Translations under genes and position numbers: made by a program
NCBI RefSeq assembly: GCF_013314535.1
Contig: NZ_JABUAE010000003.1
Location: 186,001-250,000 of the forward strand
Direction of reading: 5' to 3'
Origin: Bacillus sp. Xin1
Lineage (GTDB): Bacteria; Bacillota; Bacilli; Bacillales; Bacillaceae_G
Length of the DNA stretch: 64,000 bases
The notes under the pieces: model-generated
What the model was told of the DNA's origin: nothing
The model's database searches: none
What the model saw: the letters and a program-made list of their open reading frames with translations, nothing else
In this document: piece by piece, positions 28,963 through 37,474 of the stretch
How the letters are laid out: each line of letters begins with the position of its first letter
How positions within the stretch are numbered: the stretch's first letter is position 1

Positions 28963-28996
28963 AAAAGAACAAGTTTTATATAAAACTTGTTCTTTT
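28963..28996 (-). terminator. Terminator of the aco operon
   Basis: AAAAGAACAAGTTTTAT is followed directly by its perfect complement, a 17-bp stem just after acoL, with a T-rich end on the minus strand. Confidence 0.85.
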
Positions 28997-29009
28997 CCAA
29001 GCATAGTAT

Positions 29010-30389
29010 TTACACATGCACAGCATGCCCTATCGCCCGTAACACAGCTTCATGAATTGCCTCTGATAACGTTGGATGCGCTGCGATAAAATCTCTCATG
29101 ATATCAGCTGTTACTTCCGTATGAAGCATGACAGTTCCTTGTCCAATTAGTTCCGTTGCACGAGCCCCCACAATCGAAATCCCAACAATCTCTTGATACT
29201 TCGGCTCAACAATTACTTTCACTTTTCCAATTTGTTCTCCTAGAATAAGCGCTTTTCCGTTTGCGTTAAATGGAAATTCGTCAACGAGAATATCTCCATA
29301 TTGATTACGTGCATCTTTTTCAGTTAAACCAACACTTGCGATTTCCGGTGCTGTATAGATGCATCGCGGTACTGCGTGATAATTCACTTTCGCTTCTTCA
29401 CCACACGTATGTAGTGCAGCTGTAGCTCCTTCATGGAAAGCGACATGAGCAAGCTGGATTCCACCAATAATATCACCTGCTGCGTAAATATGTGAAACGT
29501 TCGTTTGCATGTGTTCATTTACAGGAATGCCTTTACTCGAAAATTCTATGCCCGCTGTTTCAAGTCCCAATTCATTCACACGTGGTTTTCTACCAACTGA
29601 AACAAGAACATACTCTGGATTTAGTTCATGAGAGCCCTCCTTATTTTCAAACAATGCTTGTTTCTTATGATTATTCAAACCTTTCAAGCTTGTTTCAGTA
29701 AAAATTTGAACACCATCACCCTCTAGTTTTTCTCTTAAAATACTTGCGATATCTTCATCTTCACCAGGCAAAATTTGCGATGCCATTTCAACAATTGTTA
29801 CTTTTGTCCCAAGCCTACTATAAATACTAGCAAACTCACACCCGATAACACCCCCACCAACAATCAGTAATGATGTTGGTATATATTCCAGGGACATTGC
29901 ATGACTACTATTTAAGATCCATTCCCCATCGAACGGTGCAAAGGGCGATTCAGTAGGCTCTGATCCAGATGCGATAATAAATTGATTCGCATCTACAGTT
30001 TCTTCTTTGCTACCCTGTATAATTTGTAAACGATGATCCGTTTGAAAGCGAGCTTTTCCTTTTATCACTTTAATTTTATTTTTCTTCATTAAATATTGAA
30101 TACCTTGTACAAGCTGTGTAACGATTTTCTGTTTCCGATTTTGCATTTGTTGCCAATCAATTAAAATATCATCTTGAGGAAGCCTTACTCCAAATTCCTT
30201 TGCATGTTTCACTATATCGTGTACTTCTGCGCTTTCTAACAACGATTTTGTCGGCATACACCCTACGTTTAAACATGTACCACCAAGCACATCTTCTTCA
30301 ATGAGAACAACTTCTTTCCCATTTTGAGCAGCAGTAATTGCTGCTACATATCCAGCTGGGCCCCCGCCAATTACAGCTAATTTACTCAT
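29010..30389 (-). CDS. acoL: Acetoin dehydrogenase E3, dihydrolipoamide dehydrogenase
   Basis: A 459-aa flavoprotein disulfide reductase. FAD motif IGGGPAGYVAA, redox-active disulfide GGTCLNVGCMPTKS, NAD motif VGGGVIGCEFASIY, second FAD motif TNVSHIYAAGDI, and catalytic His-Glu in AAHPTLSEAIHEAV. It reoxidises dihydrolipoamide of the acetoin dehydrogenase complex using NAD+. Last gene of acoA-B-C-L, 15 bp after acoC. Confidence 0.94.
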   Translation of the reverse strand: MSKLAVIGGGPAGYVAAITAAQNGKEVVLIEEDVLGGTCLNVGCMPTKSLLESAEVHDIVKHAKEFGVRLPQDDILIDWQQMQNRKQKIVTQLVQGIQYLMKKNKIKVIKGKARFQTDHRLQIIQGSKEETVDANQFIIASGSEPTESPFAPFDGEWILNSSHAMSLEYIPTSLLIVGGGVIGCEFASIYSRLGTKVTIVEMASQILPGEDEDIASILREKLEGDGVQIFTETSLKGLNNHKKQALFENKEGSHELNPEYVLVSVGRKPRVNELGLETAGIEFSSKGIPVNEHMQTNVSHIYAAGDIIGGIQLAHVAFHEGATAALHTCGEEAKVNYHAVPRCIYTAPEIASVGLTEKDARNQYGDILVDEFPFNANGKALILGEQIGKVKVIVEPKYQEIVGISIVGARATELIGQGTVMLHTEVTADIMRDFIAAHPTLSEAIHEAVLRAIGHAVHV

Positions 30390-30404
30390 TCTCTCACCTT
30401 CTTT

Positions 30405-31610
30405 TTATAAAAGAATTGTTATTGGCTCTTCTAAATATTGTTTAATCGTACGCAGAAATGCAGCGGCTGGTGCACCATCTAATACACGATGATCAAATGT
30501 TAAGCTTAAAGGTAGAATACTGCCTTTTTGTAATTTTTCTCCTCTATATACAGGAACATGTTCAATCGCTCCTACACCAAGAATTCCAGTTTCTGGCATG
30601 TTTAATACCGGTGTGAAATATTCGATTCCATACACACCTAAATTACTAATTGTAAATGTTGTACCTTGCATATCATCACTACTTAGACTACCTTCTCTTG
30701 CTTTTGCTGCAACCGTCTTAATTTCTTTAGACAATTGCACAAGCGATAAATTATTCGCAAAGCGGATTGCTGGTACAACTAGGCCATTTTCTAATGCAAC
30801 TGCCATACCTAAATGAACATGTTCAAATTGATGGATTGTGTCATCGATATACGCACTATTCATTCCTTTGTGCTCCTCTAATGCTAAAACAACAGCTCGA
30901 GAAACAAAGTCTGTAATTGTTAATTTATTTTCATATCGTTTTTGAACAACTTCTGTCATTTGCTTATGTAGGACGATTAAATCTGTCACATCCACTTTCA
31001 TTGTTAATGTTAATTGCGCACTGTTTTGTAAACTTGTATGCATGCGACTTGCGATCGTTTTACGCATACCAGTAACAGGAATTTGTTTACTTTGTTCTTG
31101 CTCAGCTACTTTTGGAATTGCAGTCTTTTCTTCTACCACTTTTAGAACATCGACCTTCGTAATTCTTCCTCCAGGTCCTGTTCCTACTAGCTTCGTAATA
31201 TCAAGATTTTCAGCACTTGCAATTTTTTTAGCTACTGGAGAAATTTTAATTCTTTGTTTTGTTCCTTCTTTCGCATATGGTTCTGGATGCTGTACATTTT
31301 GGGTAGGCGGTTCTATTTTAGGTGCTGGATCTTCTAAAGCAGAATTCTCTTCATGCTGTGGCACTGCTTCGTTCGGTTTACCAATATAGCAAATAACAGT
31401 ACCAGGAGGAACGCATTGATCCTCTCCTACCGCTATATCTAAAACAGTCCCATCCGCTGGGGCTTCAATTTCCATTTCGATTTTTTCGGAGTTAATACTT
31501 GCAATCGATTCGCCTTTCGTAACATTATCGCCTGTTTTTATATTCCAAGCTGTTACAATCCCTTCTTTCATTGCCATTCCTAATTTCGGCATTACAACTT
31601 CTACAGCCAT
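30405..31610 (-). CDS. acoC: Acetoin dehydrogenase E2, dihydrolipoamide acetyltransferase
   Basis: A 401-aa E2 with an N-terminal lipoyl domain (attachment Lys in SINSEKIEMEIEAP), a peripheral-subunit-binding domain (KISPVAKKIASAENLDI, GTGPGGRITKVDV) and a catalytic domain ending in LTFDHRVLDGAPAAAFL. It accepts the acetyl group from acetoin cleavage and passes it to CoA. ATG 31610 follows AAGGGAGAG. Between acoB and acoL. Confidence 0.94.
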   Translation of the reverse strand: MAVEVVMPKLGMAMKEGIVTAWNIKTGDNVTKGESIASINSEKIEMEIEAPADGTVLDIAVGEDQCVPPGTVICYIGKPNEAVPQHEENSALEDPAPKIEPPTQNVQHPEPYAKEGTKQRIKISPVAKKIASAENLDITKLVGTGPGGRITKVDVLKVVEEKTAIPKVAEQEQSKQIPVTGMRKTIASRMHTSLQNSAQLTLTMKVDVTDLIVLHKQMTEVVQKRYENKLTITDFVSRAVVLALEEHKGMNSAYIDDTIHQFEHVHLGMAVALENGLVVPAIRFANNLSLVQLSKEIKTVAAKAREGSLSSDDMQGTTFTISNLGVYGIEYFTPVLNMPETGILGVGAIEHVPVYRGEKLQKGSILPLSLTFDHRVLDGAPAAAFLRTIKQYLEEPITILL

Positions 31611-31637
31611 TGTTCTCTCTCCCTTCTCATTGTTTCG

Positions 31638-32672
31638 TTATACATTTAATAAAGAACGGTCTCCAATCATTTCAGATACTGTTTCAATTACTTTTTCAGG
31701 TGTCGGTAAGTATAATTTTTCAAGTGGCGGTGAGAACGGAACCGGTGTATGTGGTGCTGTAATTCGTTTAATTGGTGCATCTAACAAATCAAAACCTTTA
31801 TCTGCAACAATTGCCGCGATATCCGTTGCAATGCTACATCTTGGGTTCGCTTCATCAATCACAATTAAGCGATTTGTTTTTTCAACAGATGCTAAAATTG
31901 TCTCTTCATCAAGTGGTGATAAACAGCGCGGGTCAATTACTTCTACCTCAAGCCCTTTTTTCGTTAACTTCTCTGCGGCCTCTAATGCCGTATGGACTTG
32001 TTTTCCAATTGCTACAATTGTCACATCGGATCCTTTTCGCTTAATATCCGCTTTCCCTAATGGGATTGTATAGTATTCTTCCGGAACTTCACCTTTCATG
32101 TTGTACAGCGTTTTATCTTCAAAGAAGATAACGGGATCATCATCTTCAATGGCTGCTAGTAATAAACCTTTTGCATCATATGGCGTTGACGGAACGACAA
32201 CTTTAATGCCAGGAATGCTTGTAAATAACGCGTATAAACTTTGAGAATGCTGCGCTGCTGCACTAAATCCAGCGCCGTGCATCGTCCGAATTGTAACAGG
32301 CACTTTCGCTTTTCCGCCAAACATATAACGGAATTTTGCTCCTTGGTTTAACACTTGATCTAAACAGCTTCCAATAAAATCATTAAACATTAACTCAGCA
32401 ATTGGACGTAATCCTGTGACAGCAGCAGCCATCGCAGCCCCCATATAACCAGCTTCAGAAATTGGCGTATCTAAAATACGCTCGAGGCCAAATTCTTGAA
32501 CTAGTCCTTTTGTAACCCCAAGGACACCGCCCCATGCTTCGTCATCTTGTAAGTGATCTACTTGCGCACCGCCCGCAACATCTTCCCCCATTAAAATAAC
32601 ATTTTCATCACGGCGCATCGCTAATTTCATCGCTTCATTAATTGCAGTTGACATACTCTCAGTTCTAGTCAT
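31638..32672 (-). CDS. acoB: Acetoin dehydrogenase E1 beta
   Basis: A 344-aa transketolase-like beta subunit: GEDVAGGAQVDHLQDDEAWG, ISEAGYMGAAMAAAVTGLRP, and the C-terminal transketolase_C part VIDEANPRCSIATDIAAIV. It pairs with acoA to form the thiamin-diphosphate E1 that cleaves acetoin. Start MTRTESMSTAINEAM at 32672; the gap after acoA is 17 bp. Confidence 0.93.
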   Translation of the reverse strand: MTRTESMSTAINEAMKLAMRRDENVILMGEDVAGGAQVDHLQDDEAWGGVLGVTKGLVQEFGLERILDTPISEAGYMGAAMAAAVTGLRPIAELMFNDFIGSCLDQVLNQGAKFRYMFGGKAKVPVTIRTMHGAGFSAAAQHSQSLYALFTSIPGIKVVVPSTPYDAKGLLLAAIEDDDPVIFFEDKTLYNMKGEVPEEYYTIPLGKADIKRKGSDVTIVAIGKQVHTALEAAEKLTKKGLEVEVIDPRCLSPLDEETILASVEKTNRLIVIDEANPRCSIATDIAAIVADKGFDLLDAPIKRITAPHTPVPFSPPLEKLYLPTPEKVIETVSEMIGDRSLLNV

Positions 32673-32689
32673 TATTCTTCACTCTCCTC

Positions 32690-33688
32690 TTATTTATAAG
32701 AAACATACACATCCGTTAATAATTCTTCATCAGTTGGATATGGACTCTTCTCACTAAATTCAATTGCTTTTTGTACTGCTTCATCGACTGCCTTTTCCAT
32801 ATTTACAAGCTCAGTTTCTGTTAATAATCCTTCATGAATTAAATGTTTACGGAAATTGACAATCGCATCTTTCTCGTTTAAATGTTCTTCTTTTTCTTCC
32901 GCTGTTTTATATGTTTGTGCTTCCCCTTCGAAGTGACCGTAATTTCGATATGTCATACATTCAATTAAAGTTGGTCCTTCTCCATTACGCGCACGTTCAA
33001 CCGCTTCTTCCGCTGCTTTATATACAGCTAGAAGGTCTTTTCCATCAATGCGAACACCAGGAATATTATAAGCCTTCGCACGATCCGCAATTGATTTACA
33101 ACTAGACGCATATTCAAACGGTGTAGCTTCACCGTAACCATTATTTTCAGCAACAAAGATAACTGGCAGTTTCCAAATCGCAGCTAAATTCACACCTTCA
33201 TGAAACGTTCCTTCATTGTTTGCTCCATCTCCAAAGAAACAAACACTTACATCCTTTGTCCCTTTATACTTTGCTGTTAATGCAGAACCGCATGCAAGTG
33301 GAAATCCACCTCCTACAATACTGTTTGCACCAAGCATTCCTTTATCTAAATCGGCAATGTGCATAGAGCCGCCTTTTCCTTTACATAATCCAGTTGCTTT
33401 TCCGAAAAGTTCAGCCATCATACCATCTAAATCGCAACCTTTTGCAATACAATGCCCATGGCCTCTATGTGTACTTGTAATACTATCACTATCTGTTAAA
33501 TGGGTACACACACCAACTGCTACCGCTTCTTCCCCAGCATATAAATGAACGAAACCTGGTAATACACCTTGCGCGAACAATTCATGCACCTTATCTTCAA
33601 ATTTACGAATCTCTAACATTTTTTCGTACATCCAACGAACTTGTTCTTTTGTCATTTCATTCCCTTTACTTTCAGTTGTTTTTAACAT
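32690..33688 (-). CDS. acoA: Acetoin dehydrogenase E1 alpha
   Basis: A 332-aa thiamin-diphosphate enzyme with the GDG...NN cofactor motif in FFGDGANNEGTFHEGVNLAA and HRGHGHCIAKGCDLDGMMAE. ATG 33688 has AGGAGGG 7 nt upstream. First gene of the operon, ~40 bp downstream of a sigma-54 promoter. Acetoin is cleaved to acetaldehyde and acetyl-CoA, letting cells reuse this overflow product in stationary phase. Confidence 0.94.
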   Translation of the reverse strand: MLKTTESKGNEMTKEQVRWMYEKMLEIRKFEDKVHELFAQGVLPGFVHLYAGEEAVAVGVCTHLTDSDSITSTHRGHGHCIAKGCDLDGMMAELFGKATGLCKGKGGSMHIADLDKGMLGANSIVGGGFPLACGSALTAKYKGTKDVSVCFFGDGANNEGTFHEGVNLAAIWKLPVIFVAENNGYGEATPFEYASSCKSIADRAKAYNIPGVRIDGKDLLAVYKAAEEAVERARNGEGPTLIECMTYRNYGHFEGEAQTYKTAEEKEEHLNEKDAIVNFRKHLIHEGLLTETELVNMEKAVDEAVQKAIEFSEKSPYPTDEELLTDVYVSYK

Positions 33689-33725
33689 GTTTCAGCCCTC
33701 CTATTTTCTTGTTCACCTTTTAAAC

Positions 33726-33742
33726 TGCAAGTATCGTGCCAA
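33726..33742 (-). promoter_or_regulatory. Sigma-54 (-24/-12) promoter of acoABCL
   Basis: On the minus strand TTGGCACGATACTTGCA matches TGGCAC-N5-TTGCA exactly, ~38 nt upstream of acoA. Sigma-54 promoters need an enhancer-binding AAA+ activator, here AcoR. Confidence 0.9.
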
Positions 33743-33788
33743 ATTTAAAACGTTAGAATGCTAGGCTTTTTCTCTTTTTAAAAGAGAA

Positions 33789-33832
33789 AAAAGTGGACAT
33801 AATGAGACAATTGTCTCGTTATGTCCACTTTT
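33789..33832. promoter_or_regulatory. 44-bp palindrome upstream of the sigma-54 promoter, likely activator site
   Basis: Two 21-bp arms (AAAAGTGGACATAATGAGACA and a complement with one mismatch) meet at a 2-bp centre. It lies ~47-90 bp upstream of the -24 element, a typical place for an enhancer (UAS) bound by AcoR-type activators. A transcription terminator is an alternative, but no gene reads into it. Confidence 0.6.
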
Positions 33833-33880
33833 GTTCACAGTGTTAGAAAACAATAAAAATAAACGAATTTAAAACGCCAC

Positions 33881-33942
33881 TTACCGCCCGTTAATACGGG
33901 ATAAAAACAGCCCCCTTCAATACCGAAGAGAGCTGTTTTTAT
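33881..33942. repeat. bcr1-like 3' end fragment running into a hairpin
   Basis: TTACCGCCCGTTAATACGGG followed by ATAAA matches the end of the full bcr1-like copy at 34980-35124 (TTACTGTCCGTTAATGCGGG, ATAAA). It is followed by an intrinsic-terminator-like stem ATAAAAACAGC / GCTGTTTTTAT (33901-33942). No other part of the repeat was found here. Confidence 0.55.
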
Positions 33943-34096
33943 CTTTTATATAGTAAACTTTATTTTTTTAATTAACAATTTTAATTACCACACAACAATT
34001 ATTATTGTCGCAACGTATTCTTATGATTGAGTATTGTATTTTTCGGATCCCGAATCAACTTTCTGTACAAAAGCAAACTATTAATCTGTAAAATTC

Positions 34097-34600
34097 TCAC
34101 TTACTTCTTCGGTACCAACTCTTTTGCAGCTTCCGAATATAAATAATTTGACCAATATGATGTGCGTTATGAGTTGTTACATTTGCCAGTACTTCCCACC
34201 ACTTTGCAGACATAGGAAGTCCATCTACATCACTTTCAACTTTTTCTTCAGTTAATAGATTTTGCCATTGCAACAGTACCTCTAGTAGCTGCTCTCTCAA
34301 ATTATCAAATGTTTGATCATCCGGAACTATAAAGCTTTTACTATTATCCTCGATGGAAGGAACGGCATTAACATGAGATTTATTATATCTAGTTTGCCAT
34401 GTTGTATTCCAATAAAATAGATGCTGTACAATTTCAGCAATACTATTACACCCTTCATTAGGTTTCCAAAACGCTTCTTCCTCAGACAAATTCTTAACTG
34501 ATTCTGAGAACGGAAGGTACCAACTAGGGTCATTGGCGTTGGCTAACAACTGATCAGATAAAACATCCTTGGCATGAAACAACTTCCCACACTCCTTCAT
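34097..34600 (-). CDS. DinB family protein
   Basis: A 167-aa four-helix DinB-like protein. The three metal-binding His positions are visible: HLFYWNTTWQ in helix 2 and HNAHHIGQIIYIRK near the C-terminus. DinB/YfiT proteins bind a divalent metal and several act as thiol transferases; the role of this one is unknown. Stands alone downstream of the MFS remnant. Confidence 0.85.
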   Translation of the reverse strand: MKECGKLFHAKDVLSDQLLANANDPSWYLPFSESVKNLSEEEAFWKPNEGCNSIAEIVQHLFYWNTTWQTRYNKSHVNAVPSIEDNSKSFIVPDDQTFDNLREQLLEVLLQWQNLLTEEKVESDVDGLPMSAKWWEVLANVTTHNAHHIGQIIYIRKLQKSWYRRSK

Positions 34601-34809
34601 ACACTGCTTTAGATTTATTCCGATGAAAACCTAATACCCACTTCAAACATCCTAAATCTTTATATATACCGAACAAGACATATATAATATTCATTTCATT
34701 TTTCTATTTCGTTACTAGACTAATACAACCCTCTTTTTTAATTCAAATTGAGAATTACCCGTTATTACTGGCATTCGTAAATTTATTATCACACAACACA
34801 TAATATTTA

Positions 34810-35310
34810 CTATTTCACAGATACCGAATCGATACGACCTTCTATTTTCAAACGCAACCCAATAATACATAAACTAATTAAGAAACCGAGAGCACCTAAC
34901 CCATATGCCGCCGCAAAGCTCACCTTTTCAATAATCCAACCTGCAATCCCTGGCCCAACCATTTGTCCTATCGCATAAAGTGAAACTTTAATCAGTGGGG
35001 TTTTCTTCATCCCCACTGATTATTAGTTGAACCAATCGGGCTTTTACGGACAGTTCATCTCCCACCTAGCTTCTTTGCTTTCGCTGAATTTTGAGGTGGG
35101 AGTGTTACTGTCCGTTAATGCGGGATAAAATACAGATATAAAACCAATCGCCATCGAATCATATTTTGGCGATACTTGCTTAGAGGCCGTAACTTGAATT
35201 AACAATAAAATCCCCCATAAACTCAATCCCAAAATGATTGCCGATATAATGTAAGAGAATAATAGATTTTCTACACGTAAATCGTTATGATGTAAGAAAA
35301 AAGAAAGTGA
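34810..35310 (-). pseudogene. MFS transporter C-terminal part, interrupted by a bcr1-like element
   Basis: Minus-strand coding for membrane helices SYIISAIILGLSLWGILLLI and MAIGFISVFY is cut at 35124 and resumes at 34979 with YAIGQMVGPGIAGWIIEKV, GLGALGFLISLCII and a stop at 34810. The insert plus its 5-bp target duplication is 150 bp, so both halves stay in the same frame, but the repeat itself brings an in-frame stop at 35044. The N-terminal two thirds of the transporter are also missing; the coding ends near 35310 where the SDR gene begins on the other strand. Likely a YbfB/YjiJ-like permease before decay. Confidence 0.75.
34980..35124. repeat. bcr1-like repeat inserted in the MFS gene, with TTTAT duplication
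   Basis: A 145-bp element begins GTGAAACTTTAATCAGTGGG, contains a hairpin of CAGTGGGG with CCCCACTG, a second GGACAG...CTGTCC outer stem with an inner CTCCCACCT / AGGTGGGAG stem, and ends TTAATGCGGG. Both sides carry ATAAA (TTTAT on the other strand; 34975-34979 and 35125-35129). Removing the element and one ATAAA restores the MFS reading ISVFYAIGQMVG. This matches the known features of bcr1, a B. cereus-group mobile repeat of ~155 bp with TTTAT duplications. Confidence 0.8.
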
Positions 35311-35317
35311 GCGGAAA

Positions 35318-36163
35318 ATGAATAAAATCGCGATTATTACAGGTGCCTCCAGTGGATTTGGCCTTTTAACCACCCTTGAACTTGCGAAGAAAGACTATCT
35401 TGTCATCGCTACAATACGTAATCTTCATAAACAAACAGAATTATTATCTCAAGCGACTGCATTACACTTACAAAAAAATATCAAAATCCATCAACTAGAT
35501 GTAACAGATCAAAAATCTATACATACATTTCAATCATTTTTAAAAGAATTAAAACGAATTGACCTTCTCGTCAATAACGCAGGGTATGCGAGCGGTGGAT
35601 TTATAGAGGAAATTCCGGTAGAAGAATATCGCAGACAATTTGAGACAAATGTATTTGGAGCAATCTCCATAACTCAACTTGTATTACCTTATATGCGAAA
35701 ACAACAAAGTGGAAAGATTATTAATGTAAGTAGTATTAGTGGCCAAGTTGGGTTTCCTGGTTTATCCCCCTATGTTTCTTCAAAATACGCATTAGAAGGT
35801 TGGAGCGAATCTCTCCGCTTAGAAGTAAAACCATTTGGGATAGATGTTTCTTTGATCGAGCCAGGTTCCTATAGCACAAACATATGGGAAGTTGGTAAAG
35901 AACTTGCTGAAAATTATGTAGAAACATCCTCTCCCTATAAAGAATATATGGATAAAATACAGAATCATATTAATAGTGGCAGCGATACATTTGGCAATCC
36001 TCTAGATGTTGCAAGAAAAATTGTAACGATTGCTGAAGCAAAACACACAACACTTCGATATCCAATTGGAAAAGGCGTAAAATTGATGATGGTTGTGAAA
36101 AAAATTCTTCCGTGGAGAGTGTGGGAGTTTCATGTACTTAGAAGTTTTAAGAAAATGAAATGA
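35318..36163 (+). CDS. SDR family oxidoreductase
   Basis: A 281-aa classical short-chain dehydrogenase: cofactor motif TGASSGFG, NNAG in LLVNNAGYASGG, catalytic Ser (VSSISGQ) and YxxxK in SPYVSSKYALEGW. The N-terminus lacks an acidic residue after strand 2, suggesting NADP(H) use. The ribosome binding site (GTGAGCGG) is weak. Substrate unknown. Confidence 0.9.
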   Translation: MNKIAIITGASSGFGLLTTLELAKKDYLVIATIRNLHKQTELLSQATALHLQKNIKIHQLDVTDQKSIHTFQSFLKELKRIDLLVNNAGYASGGFIEEIPVEEYRRQFETNVFGAISITQLVLPYMRKQQSGKIINVSSISGQVGFPGLSPYVSSKYALEGWSESLRLEVKPFGIDVSLIEPGSYSTNIWEVGKELAENYVETSSPYKEYMDKIQNHINSGSDTFGNPLDVARKIVTIAEAKHTTLRYPIGKGVKLMMVVKKILPWRVWEFHVLRSFKKMK

Positions 36164-36171
36164 TACATAAT

Positions 36172-36232
36172 AAACAAGAGCAGTTACAAGTTTGATGTAT
36201 TCAAATAAAAAGAAACTGCTCTTGTTTTTATT
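36172..36232. terminator. Convergent terminator
   Basis: AAACAAGAGCAGTT pairs with AACTGCTCTTGTTT, with T-rich flanks on both strands, between the SDR gene and the DUF4181 gene. Confidence 0.8.
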
Positions 36233-36236
36233 TCAT

Positions 36237-36593
36237 TTAAAACAAATATATTACAGCACTGAATGAAATCATTATACATATAACCCCCAAAAAAGAAATT
36301 ACATATTCCTTTGATTCTTTATCATATTTCCATTCCATAAATGTTCGAAAAACATGTAATGCGATGAAAAATATAAAAAATAAGTAACCTATATTCTTAT
36401 AATCAAAATTCATTATCAAAATGAAGCTCGTGATTAAGTAAATCATAAAAATGCTAATTTCTCCCCATTTTTGAATGTTATTTACTGGCTTATATATAAA
36501 GCTATGTTTCCTAGGTATATGTAATTTTTTTCTTAACAATTTTTCAAATAAAAAAAGTGCAACAATGATGACGATTGCAAGTTTCCAAAACAC
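36237..36593 (-). CDS. DUF4181 membrane protein (copy 1)
   Basis: A 118-aa protein with four membrane helices and the family pattern LLRKKLHIPRKHSFIYKPVN, QKWGEISIF, FRTFMEWKYDKESKEYVISF. About half of its residues match the neighbouring copy at 36639, so they are tandem paralogues. Function unknown. Confidence 0.82.
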   Translation of the reverse strand: MFWKLAIVIIVALFLFEKLLRKKLHIPRKHSFIYKPVNNIQKWGEISIFMIYLITSFILIMNFDYKNIGYLFFIFFIALHVFRTFMEWKYDKESKEYVISFLGVICIMISFSAVIYLF

Positions 36594-36638
36594 GAAATCA
36601 CCTCACCTCTTGATCACATTCAGCACCGTATAAATATA

Positions 36639-37004
36639 TTAGGATAAAAAATACAGAACAAAAATGCATATGAGATAAAACAAAATAAACAAGAAAGAAA
36701 TTACATATTCTTTTGATTCCCGGTTATACTTCCATTCTATCCATGTCCCAAAGCTATAAAATATAACACAAAAGATAAATAATAGATAAGTTAGAATGAG
36801 ATTATTTGAAGAAAAAGAACAAATCAATATCATAACTAAAAAGGAAAAGAGAATTAACCTTTCTCCCCATTTATGAAGTTTATTAATATGTCGTGCTTTC
36901 CATCCCGTTTGCCTTGGTATCTTTAGTTGCCCTCTTATCTTTTTCTCTGAAAACCAAAATAATATGACAAGTAGAATTAATGCAATCACTTTCTCGAGAG
37001 ACAT
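36639..37004 (-). CDS. DUF4181 membrane protein (copy 2)
   Basis: A 121-aa paralogue of the downstream gene: KIRGQLKIPRQTGWKARHIN, HKWGERLILFSFLV, FGTWIEWKYNRESKEYVISF. Four membrane helices. AGGGAAGGAGAG precedes ATG 37004. The conserved WKY(D/N)(K/R)ESKEYVISF end is shared by both copies. Confidence 0.82.
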   Translation of the reverse strand: MSLEKVIALILLVILFWFSEKKIRGQLKIPRQTGWKARHINKLHKWGERLILFSFLVMILICSFSSNNLILTYLLFIFCVIFYSFGTWIEWKYNRESKEYVISFLFILFYLICIFVLYFLS

Positions 37005-37025
37005 CTACTCTCTCCTTCCCTTTGA

Positions 37026-37472
37026 TTAGAGATATGTCCTTTTTGTAAGTAAATGCGATACATTATCGTATTTTGATGCTATTAAAGAAACAATTCCCTC
37101 GGGATACGTCGGTTTACCTTTCAACTCTCGTATATTTTTCCATGTAAGAATAATATTTTCATGCTCTTTATGAACTAACACTTCATTGATCTCCGTTACC
37201 AGCTTACACCAATGAAATAACGTATATTGATGATAGGAATTCCCATCAACTTGAAATATATGTTCATTTACAATCGCTAATGCTTCCACTTGAACTTGTA
37301 GATCATATTCCTCCAATAACTCCCGATTAATTGCTTCGCTTGCTGTTCCACCAAATTCAATAGATCCACCAGGAAAACGGTAAAATGTTTCTTGTTTATC
37401 ACACTGAACGAGAACTCTAGAATAACCCTCATTTATGATAAGAGCTTCCGCTCGTAGTACAGGTCTTTTCAT
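37026..37472 (-). CDS. Nudix hydrolase, variant box
   Basis: A 148-aa Nudix-fold protein. The box reads GGSIEFGGTASEAINRELLE followed by EYDLQV, so the catalytic REUxEE core is present but the final Gly of GX5EX7REUXEEXGU is Asp in a YDL sequence. Such departures are common and the enzyme is probably active. It begins MKRPVLRAEALIINEGYS and lies 2 bp downstream of the phosphatase-like gene, so the two are one operon. Confidence 0.82.
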   Translation of the reverse strand: MKRPVLRAEALIINEGYSRVLVQCDKQETFYRFPGGSIEFGGTASEAINRELLEEYDLQVQVEALAIVNEHIFQVDGNSYHQYTLFHWCKLVTEINEVLVHKEHENIILTWKNIRELKGKPTYPEGIVSLIASKYDNVSHLLTKRTYL

Positions 37473-37474
37473 TT

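Noticed and set aside
35044-35124. C-terminal extension of the MFS fragment (PALTDSNTPTSKF)
   Set aside because: This is the bcr1-like element translated, not transporter sequence.
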